Below, piece after piece: positions 22,894 through 30,691 of a stretch of 38,614 bases of DNA. A model generated the notes under the pieces. The model was not told the origin of the DNA, ran no database searches, and worked only from the letters and a program-made list of their open reading frames with translations. The stretch is from Paenibacillus zanthoxyli JH29 (lineage in GTDB: Bacteria > Bacillota > Bacilli > Paenibacillales > Paenibacillaceae): positions 1-38,614 of the forward strand of contig NZ_ASSD01000003.1 in the NCBI RefSeq assembly GCF_000520715.1, written 5' to 3'. The position numbers and the translations under genes are program-made. The number at the start of each line of letters is the position of its first letter. Positions within the stretch are counted from its first letter, which is position 1.

Positions 22894-24309
22894 TTGCTTT
22901 GGATCGTTCTGGCTCTCTTGTTGCTTATCATCCAAATCGCATTCGTTATCATCTTCGAATATCAGCGTCCGAACAAAGCGGTGGTTTGGCTTATTGTTTT
23001 GTTCATTTTTCCGGTTATCGGTTTCGTGCTGTACTTATTTGTTGCGAAAGAATACCTTTGCCCTCCTGCTCTTTCACGGACAGAAAAAAAGAATTGGGAC
23101 CGATTAAAGGACGACCTCATTGATCGATGCAGACAGCGGGTACTAAAAAATATGCATGGGCAGACTATTGTCCAAGACGGCAATCTACATGCAATCCTCA
23201 AAAACATACAGATTGCCCCCATTACGGCTTGTAATGAAACGGAGGTTTTCATCGAAGGAAAGCAAGCCTTTGAAGCGATGATGGATGCAATTGCCGCCTC
23301 CGAGCATCATATTCATGTGGAGTTTTACATTGTTCGCGACGACCAGCTTGGTACCCGGTTTGAACAATTATTGATCCGGAAAGCGCAGGGAGGGGTGAAA
23401 GTACGCTTTTTATATGACGGGATCGGAAGCCGCCGATTAGGAAAAGCCTATTTGAAACGGCTGCGGGATGCCGGGGTGGAAACGGGGTGCTTTTTTCCTT
23501 TGCTAACCTCATTCTTCAATAGACGGCTCAATTATCGAAATCACCGTAAAATCGTGGTGGTGGACGGCAAAACCGGTTTTTTCGGCGGCTTGAATATTGG
23601 AGATGAATACTTGGGGGAAGATCCGAAATTCGGCTTCTGGCGGGATACTCACTTTAGCATTAAAGGCGATGCGGTCCTGTGGGTACAATATACCTTTTTG
23701 ACCGATTGGCATTTGGTTACAGGACAAATCATAACCGAGCCCGTCTATTATCCGATTCAGGAAAGTGGCGGAAATGAGCTTGTACAAATCGTAAAAAGCG
23801 GGCCTGACGAGACGATCCTGGAGCTTATTTTCTCCCTCATCGTTTCGGCTAAGCGGCGGATTTGGATCGAGACGCCCTATTTCATTCCCGATCCCGGCAT
23901 CTTATTGGCTCTGAAAACGGCCATCTCAAGAGGAGTCGACGTTCGTATCATTATACCTGCTGTTCCTGATAGAAATTTGGTTTATTGCGCAACTTTGTCC
24001 TATGTCCAGGAATTGCTGCAGGCGGGAGGGCGGTTTTATGGCTACCAGAAAGGGTTCATCCATGCCAAACTAATTATTTCCGATGATTTGGCGCTCTCCG
24101 GCAGCGCAAATATGGATATACGCAGCTTTTGCAACCAATTCGAAATCAATGCGGTCTTTTTTGACGGGAAGGTCGTTGACCGCCTGGTACAAGATTTTTA
24201 CCGGGATCTTGGCGTTAGCGAGGAGATTTTACAGTCGAAATTCGAAAAACGCAGCACATTGCAAAAAATGCAGATTATTTTCGCCCGGCTACTGTCGCCT
24301 TTATTCTAG
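22894..24309 (+). CDS. cls: cardiolipin synthase, two-helix phospholipase D type
   Basis: 471 residues. Two N-terminal membrane helices (about 2-20 and 30-50) are followed by two phospholipase D halves, each with an HKD box: NHRKIVVVDGKTGFFGGLN near residue 215 and IHAKLIISDDLALSGSANMD near residue 389. It joins two phosphatidylglycerol molecules to cardiolipin at the membrane. The start is TTG 22894 after AAGGAGGTG. B. subtilis has ClsA, YwiE and YwjE; the exact orthologue is unclear. The preceding terminator suggests independent transcription, but the promoter was not identified. The C-terminus ends LQKMQIIFARLLSPLF, as expected for an intact protein. Confidence 0.94.
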   Translation: MLWIVLALLLLIIQIAFVIIFEYQRPNKAVVWLIVLFIFPVIGFVLYLFVAKEYLCPPALSRTEKKNWDRLKDDLIDRCRQRVLKNMHGQTIVQDGNLHAILKNIQIAPITACNETEVFIEGKQAFEAMMDAIAASEHHIHVEFYIVRDDQLGTRFEQLLIRKAQGGVKVRFLYDGIGSRRLGKAYLKRLRDAGVETGCFFPLLTSFFNRRLNYRNHRKIVVVDGKTGFFGGLNIGDEYLGEDPKFGFWRDTHFSIKGDAVLWVQYTFLTDWHLVTGQIITEPVYYPIQESGGNELVQIVKSGPDETILELIFSLIVSAKRRIWIETPYFIPDPGILLALKTAISRGVDVRIIIPAVPDRNLVYCATLSYVQELLQAGGRFYGYQKGFIHAKLIISDDLALSGSANMDIRSFCNQFEINAVFFDGKVVDRLVQDFYRDLGVSEEILQSKFEKRSTLQKMQIIFARLLSPLF

Positions 24310-24363
24310 GGGTGATTTGCCTCGGCTCCCCGCCTGACAAGGATTTTTTCAGGGGCCAAAATG

Positions 24364-24764
24364 TTATGGAGAATATATTAAGCTTGGATACTTATCGGAG
24401 TACAGCTCAATTGAAGTAATATTGGATTCGATCAGCCGGTAATCGTCCAGTGTATTGAAAGCAGCGTTTGTCTCAATCATTGTTATTACTTTTGATACTG
24501 TTTCCGAATCTCTAATCTTCCTCCCGTTTTCATTAAACTCTACGGCGGTTGGACTAAACTCTTTCAAGCTAATCCCTGGAACATTCAGCCCTTTATATAT
24601 AAAAGCAAAAGCCAGTTCATCGTCTTGAACCGCCAGCCACTTGCCGCTTTCCATGCCCGGTATTTCGTAAAATGAAGTTCTGGTCTCTCCATCTGCTCCT
24701 ATTTTCCTGCCATGGGTTTCGGTCTTCAGATGCTCTGAATCATTCTTGTATGTTCTTCCGCTAG
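24364..24764 (-). pseudogene. C-terminal fragment of an unrecognised protein
   Basis: The minus-strand frame is open with RTYKNDSEHLKTETHGRKIG, then TSFYEIPGMESGKWLAVQDD and ELAFAFIYKGLNVPGISLK, and ends SDKYPSLIYSP. It has no start signal; the first ATG (24654) lies inside the sequence and has no ribosome binding site. It appears to be the tail of a secreted or lipoprotein-type hypothetical protein, fused by deletion to the broken Nudix gene just upstream. No family recognised. Confidence 0.55.
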
Positions 24765-24923
24765 CTCCTCGTCTATTTCCCGCAGCAGCGTATCTGCGTC
24801 ACTCTCGCCGGGCTCTCTTTTTCCACCAGGCAAGTAGAAGATATCTTTACCTTTGGAACGGGCGCATAACAGTTGGCCTTGAGTTATGGATACCCAGGCT
24901 ATTTTATCGATCGCGGTTGTCAT
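24726..24923 (-). pseudogene. truncated Nudix hydrolase
   Basis: ATG 24923 lies one base after the stop of the upstream DUF606 gene and has an AGAGG site, so it is the operon's last gene. The Nudix box is complete (GGKREPGESDADTLLREIDEEL), and KIAWVSITQGQLLCARSKG is typical of the family. The protein then ends after only 65 residues, where such enzymes need about 130-140. After EELA the sequence becomes unrelated and stops at EEHTRMIQSI. A deletion near 24765 has removed the C-terminal half. The fold would be incomplete, so it is probably inactive. Confidence 0.75.
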
Positions 24924-24924
24924 C

Positions 24925-25437
24925 CTAAGCGCCTCTCGCTTCATTTTTTATTTTGCATGACGAGGTCTCGTTTGTTTCTTCCGATGCCGCCTGATGAACA
25001 CGCCCGCCGCCTAATTTGAATACCAGAATTCCGCCGACAATGACCAGTACCCCGAGCAGCTGCTGGGATGTAAAAGGAACTTTGTTTAAGCCGAGCCAGC
25101 CCATCGAATCCCACAATAGGGCGCTTCCGAGCTGTGAGATCAGCACGATGGAGATCGCATACGTAGGACCAAGCAGCCTGATCCCCAGCGTCAGACAGAT
25201 AACGACACCCACCCCGATTGCGCCGCTGATCCAGTACCAAGGCTTCATATTCTCCAGACTGAACAGCCGGCCCCCTTCAAAGATCAGGCCAAAAGTCAGC
25301 GAAGCCGCAAAGCCCATTCCCAGCACCAAAGCCGTTGTAGCCCAGGACCCTGTATGTTCATTGACTTTACTGTTAAACACATTTTGCATACTTACAAGCG
25401 AACCCGCAACGAGCGCGAGTAACAGCCCTTGGATCAT
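24925..25437 (-). CDS. DUF606/YdcZ half-transporter, copy 2
   Basis: 170 residues with five membrane helices: QGLLLALVAGSLVSMQNVFN, ATTALVLGMGFAASLTFGL, WYWISGAIGVGVVICLTLGI, YAISIVLISQLGSALLWDS and QLLGVLVIVGGILVF. Members of this DMT-superfamily group (DUF606, YdcZ-like) often occur as adjacent pairs and are thought to form antiparallel heterodimers for small-molecule export. A charged cytoplasmic tail of about 30 residues follows. An AGGAGG site precedes the ATG, 14 bases after the Crp/Fnr gene. It is paired with the copy at 26199. The substrate is not known. Confidence 0.88.
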   Translation of the reverse strand: MIQGLLLALVAGSLVSMQNVFNSKVNEHTGSWATTALVLGMGFAASLTFGLIFEGGRLFSLENMKPWYWISGAIGVGVVICLTLGIRLLGPTYAISIVLISQLGSALLWDSMGWLGLNKVPFTSQQLLGVLVIVGGILVFKLGGGRVHQAASEETNETSSCKIKNEARGA

Positions 25438-25451
25438 AAGGCGTATACCTC

Positions 25452-26153
25452 CTATTCATAAATATTTTGATTAGCCAGCGCGCTTAGGCCTTCCTTGTCT
25501 TTAATAACAATGAACCCTTTGCTGCGCTCAATCAGGCCTTCTGTGCATAATTTTTGAATAATCCGGTTCAGATGCCGGTAGCTGGTGCCAATAAAGTTCG
25601 CTACATCAATTAGGCGGAAGCTGTTAAGCTGCCCCGGAATCTCGGAATCGGAATCGTCATAGGAAACCGACAACAGATAGCTGGCTAATCGCACCTCCAC
25701 CGGATGCATCATATTAAAGTTTAAAAAGTTGGACTTCACATAAAACTTCCGGGTGATGACTTCGAGTAAAAAGTTCAGCAGCGGGGGGTAGTCTGAGCCG
25801 TATTTTTCAAGCATGCGATAAGGAACGCCAACCATATAGACCGGCGACACCGCCTCCACCGTATGGATAATTGGGATGTGCTGGAAATACTCAATTTCCC
25901 CAATCACCTCAATCGGCTTCTTGAACGAAATAATCAGGGTTTTGCCCTCCTCGGAGGTGGTATATACTTTAATTTTGCCTTTTACAAGCACGTACAGGAC
26001 CTGTGAAGGCTCCCCCTGGGAGCAGATCAGTTCACCCTGGTCAAAGCGGAACAGCGACAAATGCGGCAGCAATGCTTCATTAAATATCGTTTCCAACTGA
26101 TAAGTCTGTAAAAAAAAGTCCAGCTGCTTATGATCCTGGATTTCTTTCATCAT
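25452..26153 (-). CDS. Crp/Fnr-family regulator (YeiL-like)
   Basis: 233 residues from ATG 26153; an ATG two codons earlier lies too close to the GGAGGTGA. Residues about 25-125 form a cyclic-nucleotide-binding-like beta-roll (FDQGELICSQGEPSQVLYVL, FKKPIEVIGEIEYFQ). The C-terminal winged helix is atypical but present (RLIDVANFIGTSYRHLNRII, then GLIERSKGFIVIKD). No cysteine cluster of the Fnr Fe-S type is seen; the only Cys residues are Cys33 and one near 190 (LCTEG). It is encoded between the two DUF606 genes and probably controls them, perhaps through the palindrome at 26689. The ligand is unknown. It is YeiL-like by general resemblance only. Confidence 0.88.
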   Translation of the reverse strand: MMKEIQDHKQLDFFLQTYQLETIFNEALLPHLSLFRFDQGELICSQGEPSQVLYVLVKGKIKVYTTSEEGKTLIISFKKPIEVIGEIEYFQHIPIIHTVEAVSPVYMVGVPYRMLEKYGSDYPPLLNFLLEVITRKFYVKSNFLNFNMMHPVEVRLASYLLSVSYDDSDSEIPGQLNSFRLIDVANFIGTSYRHLNRIIQKLCTEGLIERSKGFIVIKDKEGLSALANQNIYE

Positions 26154-26198
26154 CCGCATTCACCTCCAGCCTCCTCAAATTGTGGCGTAATCATATTA

Positions 26199-26624
26199 TC
26201 AAAATTTAAGTATGATTACACCGGCGATCATCATTCCAAGGCCGATGAATTGCGGCAGCTTCATCTTCTGCTTCACCACGCCGAACCAACCTTTCGAGTC
26301 TACTAAAAAGGTCAGGCACAACTGGGCAATCAGCAGCGCGGATATCGTAAAGGTAACCCCGACTTGGTGAATTGCCGTCACTTCGCTGAAAATAATGACA
26401 GCCGCAAACGCGCCGCCAATAAGATATAACGGTTTGATTTGGCTAAGCCCCCGCCGTCTTCCGTCCCGGACGAACAGCAAGATCAGCAGAGCCATAATAA
26501 ATCCGGTTAACTGGGTAACTGTGGCAGCTTGCCAAGTTCCAATATCTTGACTGATCCGGGAATTGGCCACTCCTTGCAACGTAATACAGGCCCCGCCCAA
26601 CAACGCAAATAACAGCCCTCTCAT
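26199..26624 (-). CDS. DUF606/YdcZ half-transporter, copy 1
   Basis: 141 residues, five membrane helices (RGLLFALLGGACITLQGVAN, QLTGFIMALLILLFV, LYLIGGAFAAVIIFSEVTAI, TFTISALLIAQLCLTFLVDS, FIGLGMMIAGVIILKF). It is similar to the gene at 24925 but lacks the charged tail. It is the first gene of the set DUF606, Crp/Fnr, DUF606, Nudix fragment. An AGGAGAGG-type site precedes the ATG. Confidence 0.88.
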   Translation of the reverse strand: MRGLLFALLGGACITLQGVANSRISQDIGTWQAATVTQLTGFIMALLILLFVRDGRRRGLSQIKPLYLIGGAFAAVIIFSEVTAIHQVGVTFTISALLIAQLCLTFLVDSKGWFGVVKQKMKLPQFIGLGMMIAGVIILKF

Positions 26625-26688
26625 TTCTTAACCTCTCCTCTGATGTTAGCTCTGATCTTAATTAAAAGATATCTCCAATTTTTTGGGA

Positions 26689-26702
26689 AGGACATATGTC
26701 CT
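26689..26702. promoter_or_regulatory. perfect 14-base palindrome upstream of the DUF606 operon
   Basis: AGGACATATGTCCT is a perfect palindrome 65-78 bases upstream of the operon's first ATG. Crp/Fnr proteins bind two-fold symmetric sites, and a Crp/Fnr gene lies in the operon, so it is a good candidate operator. Its half-site AGGAC differs from the standard TGTGA. Confidence 0.5.
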
Positions 26703-26708
26703 AAATGC

Positions 26709-26786
26709 AAAAAGAAACGGCTCCGCTGTCCTCACGGGAGGAAAGCATCCGTTTCTCGAAGAGAAAAAAAGACCGGATATCCGGTC
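26709..26786 (-). terminator. two tandem terminators after the ahb cluster
   Basis: On the minus strand the perfect hairpin GACCGGATATCCGGTC (26771-26786) is followed by T7 (26764-26770). Next comes a long hairpin, AGAAACGG/CCGTTTCT (26713-26720 and 26749-26756) with an inner TCCTC/GAGGA stem, followed by T5. Together they close transcription of the heme cluster before the DUF606 operon. Confidence 0.85.
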
Positions 26787-26789
26787 ATA

Positions 26790-26900
26790 TCACTGCGTCG
26801 AGTTCATCGCCTGAAGGCTGCTTGCTCGGGTTAAATACCTGTGGTCCGTATGGAGCCATTTGATTCCGTAAATGGAACCGGCAATTAGCAGCCCCAGCAA
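26790..26900 (-). CDS. possible small membrane peptide, 36 aa
   Basis: Frame from TTG 26900 to TGA 26790: MLGLLIAGSIYGIKWLHTDH, then RYLTRASSLQAMNSTQ, one hydrophobic helix and a basic tail. A GGAG lies rather far upstream, and a TAA precedes the frame by 12 codons. It lies between ahbA/B and the terminators, so it would be transcribed with the heme cluster. It may be a remnant; no family recognised. Confidence 0.3.
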   Translation of the reverse strand: MLGLLIAGSIYGIKWLHTDHRYLTRASSLQAMNSTQ

Positions 26901-26965
26901 TATGATGTACAGATCTCCGCGTTACATAAAATGGATATCCCTCGCCCTTTTCAAAATGCAGCGCT

Positions 26966-27955
26966 TTAGATCGAAAAGCTCGTTTTCTTCAGTTCTTCCG
27001 TACTGAACAGAATGTCGTATTCCTTGATGCCTTCCTGCTGAACAAAATGCTCCGCAACTTTCCGGACAGACGCCTCACTGAGTCCGTGAATCATGGCGTA
27101 CAAATTATACGGCCAATCGGGATGAGCCCGGCGTTTGTAGCAGTGGCTGACTTCCGCATACCCGGCCAGCCTTTTCCCAGCCTCGGGTATATGCTCCTCA
27201 GGAAGTACGCTGACGAACAGACCATTGGCTGAAAATCCCGCTTCCCTATGCTTCAGAACGGCTCCGATTCGTTTGAGCGCTCCTCCTGCCTGCAGTGTCT
27301 GCAAGCGGCGAAACACCTCTTCCAAGCTGCATCCTGTCCTATAGGCAATCTCGGTATACGGTTCGGGTGACAGCGGAAGATCTCCCTGCAGTTCGCGGAT
27401 CAGCAGCAAATCCGTATTCTCTATTTTGCAAAGCTCCTGTTTGCAGGTTGTGCCCCCATTCGGGTTCAGACTGGGTCCAATAGCTGATGCAGCCGCCTTT
27501 TCTTCCATATTCAGAAAGACCTTCAGCTTAAATATCTGCTCGGAGGGAAACGAATAGAGCCTCGGCCTGCCAGCCGCCTCACAGATTGTTTCAAGTATGG
27601 CTCCCCGTTCTTCGTCAGTTCGGGAACTCAGCGTAAACCACATATTGAGCCGGCTGCGCCGGCGGTAATTATGGGTAACGCCGCTGAAGCTGTTAACGAC
27701 GGCAGCCGTCTGATAAAAAAGCTCTTCCCTTACTGTCATCGCATACAGACAGCCTCTGAATCCGAGCGCCGCCGGATTAAATACCCCGCCGATCCGCCGG
27801 ATGAACCCCTCTTCCTTCAACTTTTTCAGCCTAAGCAGCATTTCATCCTGGTGTAATCCCAGTTCTTCCGCAACGGTGCTCCAAGGGTGTCTGACCAGAG
27901 GAAGCTCGATCTGCAGCCGATTCAGCAGCTTCCGGTCCAACGCATCCAGTTCCAC
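26966..27955 (-). CDS. fused siroheme decarboxylase, AhbA-AhbB/NirDL type
   Basis: 329 residues holding two related Lrp/AsnC-like halves: 1-150 (LDRKLLNRLQIELPLVRHPW, GVTHNYRRRSRLNMWFTL) and 175-329 (TDLLLIRELQGDLPLSPEPY, EVSHCYKRRAHPDWPYNLYA). This is the AhbA/AhbB (NirD/NirL) family, which removes two acetate side-chain carboxyls from siroheme to give didecarboxysiroheme. Usually two proteins do this; here they are fused, as in some NirDL proteins. The second half keeps the HxxWPYNLY motif; the first shows NMWF but lacks the flanking His. GTG 27955 has a GGGGAGGGG site. It is the last gene of a cluster with two radical-SAM partners. It is not an Lrp-type regulator in this context. Confidence 0.88.
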   Translation of the reverse strand: MELDALDRKLLNRLQIELPLVRHPWSTVAEELGLHQDEMLLRLKKLKEEGFIRRIGGVFNPAALGFRGCLYAMTVREELFYQTAAVVNSFSGVTHNYRRRSRLNMWFTLSSRTDEERGAILETICEAAGRPRLYSFPSEQIFKLKVFLNMEEKAAASAIGPSLNPNGGTTCKQELCKIENTDLLLIRELQGDLPLSPEPYTEIAYRTGCSLEEVFRRLQTLQAGGALKRIGAVLKHREAGFSANGLFVSVLPEEHIPEAGKRLAGYAEVSHCYKRRAHPDWPYNLYAMIHGLSEASVRKVAEHFVQQEGIKEYDILFSTEELKKTSFSI

Positions 27956-27973
27956 TGTTTACCCCTCCCCGGC

Positions 27974-28975
27974 CTACAGCGCGACAGATCTTTTGTAACA
28001 CCACGGCTCTTCAGCCATGAAATTGCCGCCGCTGTAATAGTACGATCTCGCCCGGCAGCCGCCGCAAATACCGACGTCCGGACAGGAGCCGCATTCGCCT
28101 TCATATTTCTCGAAGTTCCTTAAATCCCGGAACACCGGATTGTCCCTCCAGATTTCATCAAAAGGCTGCTCGCGAACATTCCCCACCTTAACCGGCAGGT
28201 ACGGGCAAATATGCACCTCGCCATTCGGCAGCACCGAACAATAGGCGACCCCGGCGAGACAGCCCCGCGTATACCGCATTTCAAGCCCCATGCTCCTCGC
28301 AAGCGGCATAAACTGGGGAGCGCAGGTCGGTTTGATTTCGAGGGAGGTGGATTTCTGTTTGGACAGAACGCTGCGCAGAACCGAGTAGTAGCGTTCCTGC
28401 TTAAGCCCCTCCTCTTCAATGTTGACGGCTCGTCCGGTTGGGACGAGAAAGAACGGGTGCAGAGAGGAAACCTTCAGCTCCTCTGCAAGCTGAGCCACCT
28501 GCTCGAAATCATTCATATTGCCCTCGGTCAGGGTCATGTTAATCTGGACTCTCAGCCTGGCTTCACGGGCATAACGGATGCCCTCCAATGCCTGCTGCCA
28601 GCCTTCCGGCGCGTTCCTGAACCGGTTATGATACTCCGGCGTAGCGCTGTCTATGCTGATCGCGATGCCTCCCAGGCCCGCTTTCTTAAGCTCCGCTGCT
28701 TTGGCGGCAGTCAGAAGCGTACCGTTGCTGCCGAGTGCGGGACGAAGGCCGATGGATGAGGCATATGCGATCAATTCGCAAAGATCTTCGCGGATCAAGG
28801 GCTCGCCGCCGCTGAAGATGAGAAGTCTGAATCCGGCCTGCTTGATCTGATCAATGAGCCGGGTGCCTTCCTCCGTGGTTAGCTGGTCTTCTACCGGCGA
28901 TGCCGGTCCGGAGTCGCGATAGCAGTGTTCACAGTATAAGTTGCATTTCTTGGTCACATTCCAGGAAACAAGCAT
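27974..28975 (-). CDS. radical-SAM heme synthase, AhbD/NirJ2-like
   Basis: 333 residues. The radical-SAM cluster motif CNLYCEHC is at residues 11-18, followed by LLIFSGGEPLIREDLCEL and IAISIDSATPEYHNR. The C-terminal SPASM-like region has cysteines in CLAGVAYCSVLPNGEVHICP, CGSCPDVGICGGC and EPWCYK, which would hold auxiliary Fe-S clusters. AhbD converts Fe-coproporphyrin III to heme by removing two propionate carboxyls. The partner assignment (AhbD here, AhbC upstream) rests on the early CxxxCxxC near the N-terminus and could be the reverse. An AAAGGAAGG site precedes the ATG, 26 bases after the AhbC-like gene. Confidence 0.85.
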   Translation of the reverse strand: MLVSWNVTKKCNLYCEHCYRDSGPASPVEDQLTTEEGTRLIDQIKQAGFRLLIFSGGEPLIREDLCELIAYASSIGLRPALGSNGTLLTAAKAAELKKAGLGGIAISIDSATPEYHNRFRNAPEGWQQALEGIRYAREARLRVQINMTLTEGNMNDFEQVAQLAEELKVSSLHPFFLVPTGRAVNIEEEGLKQERYYSVLRSVLSKQKSTSLEIKPTCAPQFMPLARSMGLEMRYTRGCLAGVAYCSVLPNGEVHICPYLPVKVGNVREQPFDEIWRDNPVFRDLRNFEKYEGECGSCPDVGICGGCRARSYYYSGGNFMAEEPWCYKRSVAL

Positions 28976-29000
28976 GCGTATTCAGCCTTCCTTTCCCGTG

Positions 29001-30173
29001 TTATACGATTCCAATTTCGCGGTCGCTTAAATAACAGGATGGGTCCTCCGCCCAGAAATCACCGCTTACCGAAGCCCGGGCCCGGAAATTTCCGTTACAG
29101 ACGTCCAGCCATTTGCATTCACTGCAGCGTCCTTTCAGCAGCGGTTTGCGATCGCGCAGGCCCGCCATTAGCGGATGAGCGGCATCGCGCCAGATTTCGC
29201 TGAATTTCTGTTTGCGGATATTGCCGATTTCGATATCTCTGGTAAACTGATCGGGATAGACGTTGCCGTGCCAATCCACACAGCCAATAGCGATACCGGA
29301 ACGGTTGCCGCCGTTTCTCCGAAGCAGTTCAAGCAGCTCACCTGCATGCGCTGGGTCGTGTTCCATCATCCACTGATATAAATAAACTCCATCCGCATGG
29401 TTATCAACGGTAAGCAGCTCAACCTGTTTGCCTTTACCATGCAGGTCTATTGTCTTCGCCATAATCCGGTCCAGCGCATGCCGGGACTGCTCATGGGTAA
29501 CATCCTCCTGCTGCAGAGCGCTCCCTCGGCCGGAATAGACGAGATGGTAGAAGCAGGCCCGGGGAATATTTTCCCGCTCAATCAAATCAAGGACTCCATC
29601 CAGGTCTTCATATGTATGTCTGCTGATTGTGAACCGGACTCCTACCTTCTGGCCGATGGCCAAGCAGTTGCGGATGCCTTGAAGCGCCTGCTCAAAAGAA
29701 CCTTTTCGTCCGCGAAACTCATCATGGCGCTCTTCCAGCCCATCCAGGCTTACACCGACATATTTAATCCCTGCTTCTTTTAACATTTTCGCCTTATCGG
29801 TAGTGATCAGCGTTCCGTTAGTCGAAATTACCGGACGCAGCCCTTTGCTTGACGCATAAGAAATCAGCTCAAAAATATCTTTGCGGATCAGAGGCTCTCC
29901 ACCGGAAAAAAGCAGGACCGGCACCTGGAATGCGGCCAGGTCATCAATAAACGCCTTCGCTTCCTCCGTAGACATTTCATCGGGATCATGAGCAGGACCG
30001 GCATTTGCATAACAATGCTTGCAGGTTAAGTTGCATGCCCGTGTTGAGTTCCATACGACGACTGGCCCTCTGCCCGCGGAAACGCCATGCGGTTTGTGTC
30101 CCGGCTTAATGGTATAACGAAGGTCATCGCCTTCTCCCTTCATACCGGTAAGCAGTTTCGTTACATTAATCAT
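29001..30173 (-). CDS. radical-SAM siroheme-to-heme enzyme, AhbC/NirJ1-like
   Basis: 390 residues. The cluster motif CNLTCKHC is at residues 47-54, after an N-terminal extension (MINVTKLLTGMKGEGDDLRY) typical of NirJ/AhbC. Other motifs are VLLFSGGEPLIRKDIFEL, GVSLDGLEERHDEFRG and the C-terminal CSECKWLDVCNGN with DPSCYL. AhbC removes the acetate side chains of didecarboxysiroheme to give Fe-coproporphyrin III. It is the first gene of the three-gene heme cluster, with a GGGAGCGG site before the ATG. No heme d1 or siroheme synthesis genes are seen here, so siroheme must come from elsewhere in the genome. Confidence 0.88.
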   Translation of the reverse strand: MINVTKLLTGMKGEGDDLRYTIKPGHKPHGVSAGRGPVVVWNSTRACNLTCKHCYANAGPAHDPDEMSTEEAKAFIDDLAAFQVPVLLFSGGEPLIRKDIFELISYASSKGLRPVISTNGTLITTDKAKMLKEAGIKYVGVSLDGLEERHDEFRGRKGSFEQALQGIRNCLAIGQKVGVRFTISRHTYEDLDGVLDLIERENIPRACFYHLVYSGRGSALQQEDVTHEQSRHALDRIMAKTIDLHGKGKQVELLTVDNHADGVYLYQWMMEHDPAHAGELLELLRRNGGNRSGIAIGCVDWHGNVYPDQFTRDIEIGNIRKQKFSEIWRDAAHPLMAGLRDRKPLLKGRCSECKWLDVCNGNFRARASVSGDFWAEDPSCYLSDREIGIV

Positions 30174-30337
30174 TTCCGCTCCCTCATTTTTCCAAATTTA
30201 GATACAATCTTTTTTATCGTACTATAGCTTGGGGGAATAAGAATATGCGTTTTTATCTTGCTCTTGTGCCGTATTCATGCTATCGGAAGAAGCTTCGATC
30301 ACAACCAATGACTACAAATGGAGGATGGATGATTGGC

Positions 30338-30661
30338 ATGCAATATGCAAAGCTCGGAAAGACTGGGATGGAGGTATCCAGGTTGGCTTTGGGGTGAATG
30401 AGCTACGGAATTCAAACGATGGAAGCCCTGCACGATGTCGTCAAAGCGGGTAAAGCTCGCTATATCGGAGCTTTACCCATGTATGCCCGGCAGTTCCAGA
30501 AGGCCCTATTTACCGCCGAGCGCCACGGCTGGACGAAATTCGTCAGCATGCAGAACTATCTGAATCTGCTGTACCGGGAAGAGGAGCGGGAAATGCTTCC
30601 GCTGTGCGAGGAGGTGAACATCGGCGTCATTACGTGGAGTCCGCTGGCCCGCGGGCGGTAG
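30338..30661 (+). pseudogene. decayed aldo-keto reductase gene
   Basis: ATG 30338 (or 30329) starts MQYAKLGKTGMEVSRLALG, then an in-frame TGA appears where the family has Cys (LGCMSYG), followed directly by MSYG. About 90 residues of the barrel are then missing, and the frame resumes at MEALHDVVKAGKARYIGALP, MYARQFQKALFTAERHGW and NYLNLLYREEEREMLPLC, ending VITWSPLARGR with a stop. The catalytic Tyr/Lys/His region is deleted and the C-terminal third is absent. A ribosome binding site remains. Confidence 0.85.
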
Positions 30662-30691
30662 GAGGTTATATTTTTGAAAAGGCTCTTATAG

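Noticed and set aside
24310..24363. Terminator after cardiolipin synthase
   Set aside because: CCTGA/TCAGG arms can pair, but the loop contains the T run and no T tract follows the stem.
26966..27955. Lrp/AsnC transcription regulator
   Set aside because: Two duplicated halves beside AhbC/AhbD-like radical-SAM genes fit AhbA-AhbB.
28211..28759. 182-codon plus-strand frame inside the radical-SAM gene
   Set aside because: Antisense shadow of a gene with clear CxxxCxxC and SPASM-like motifs.
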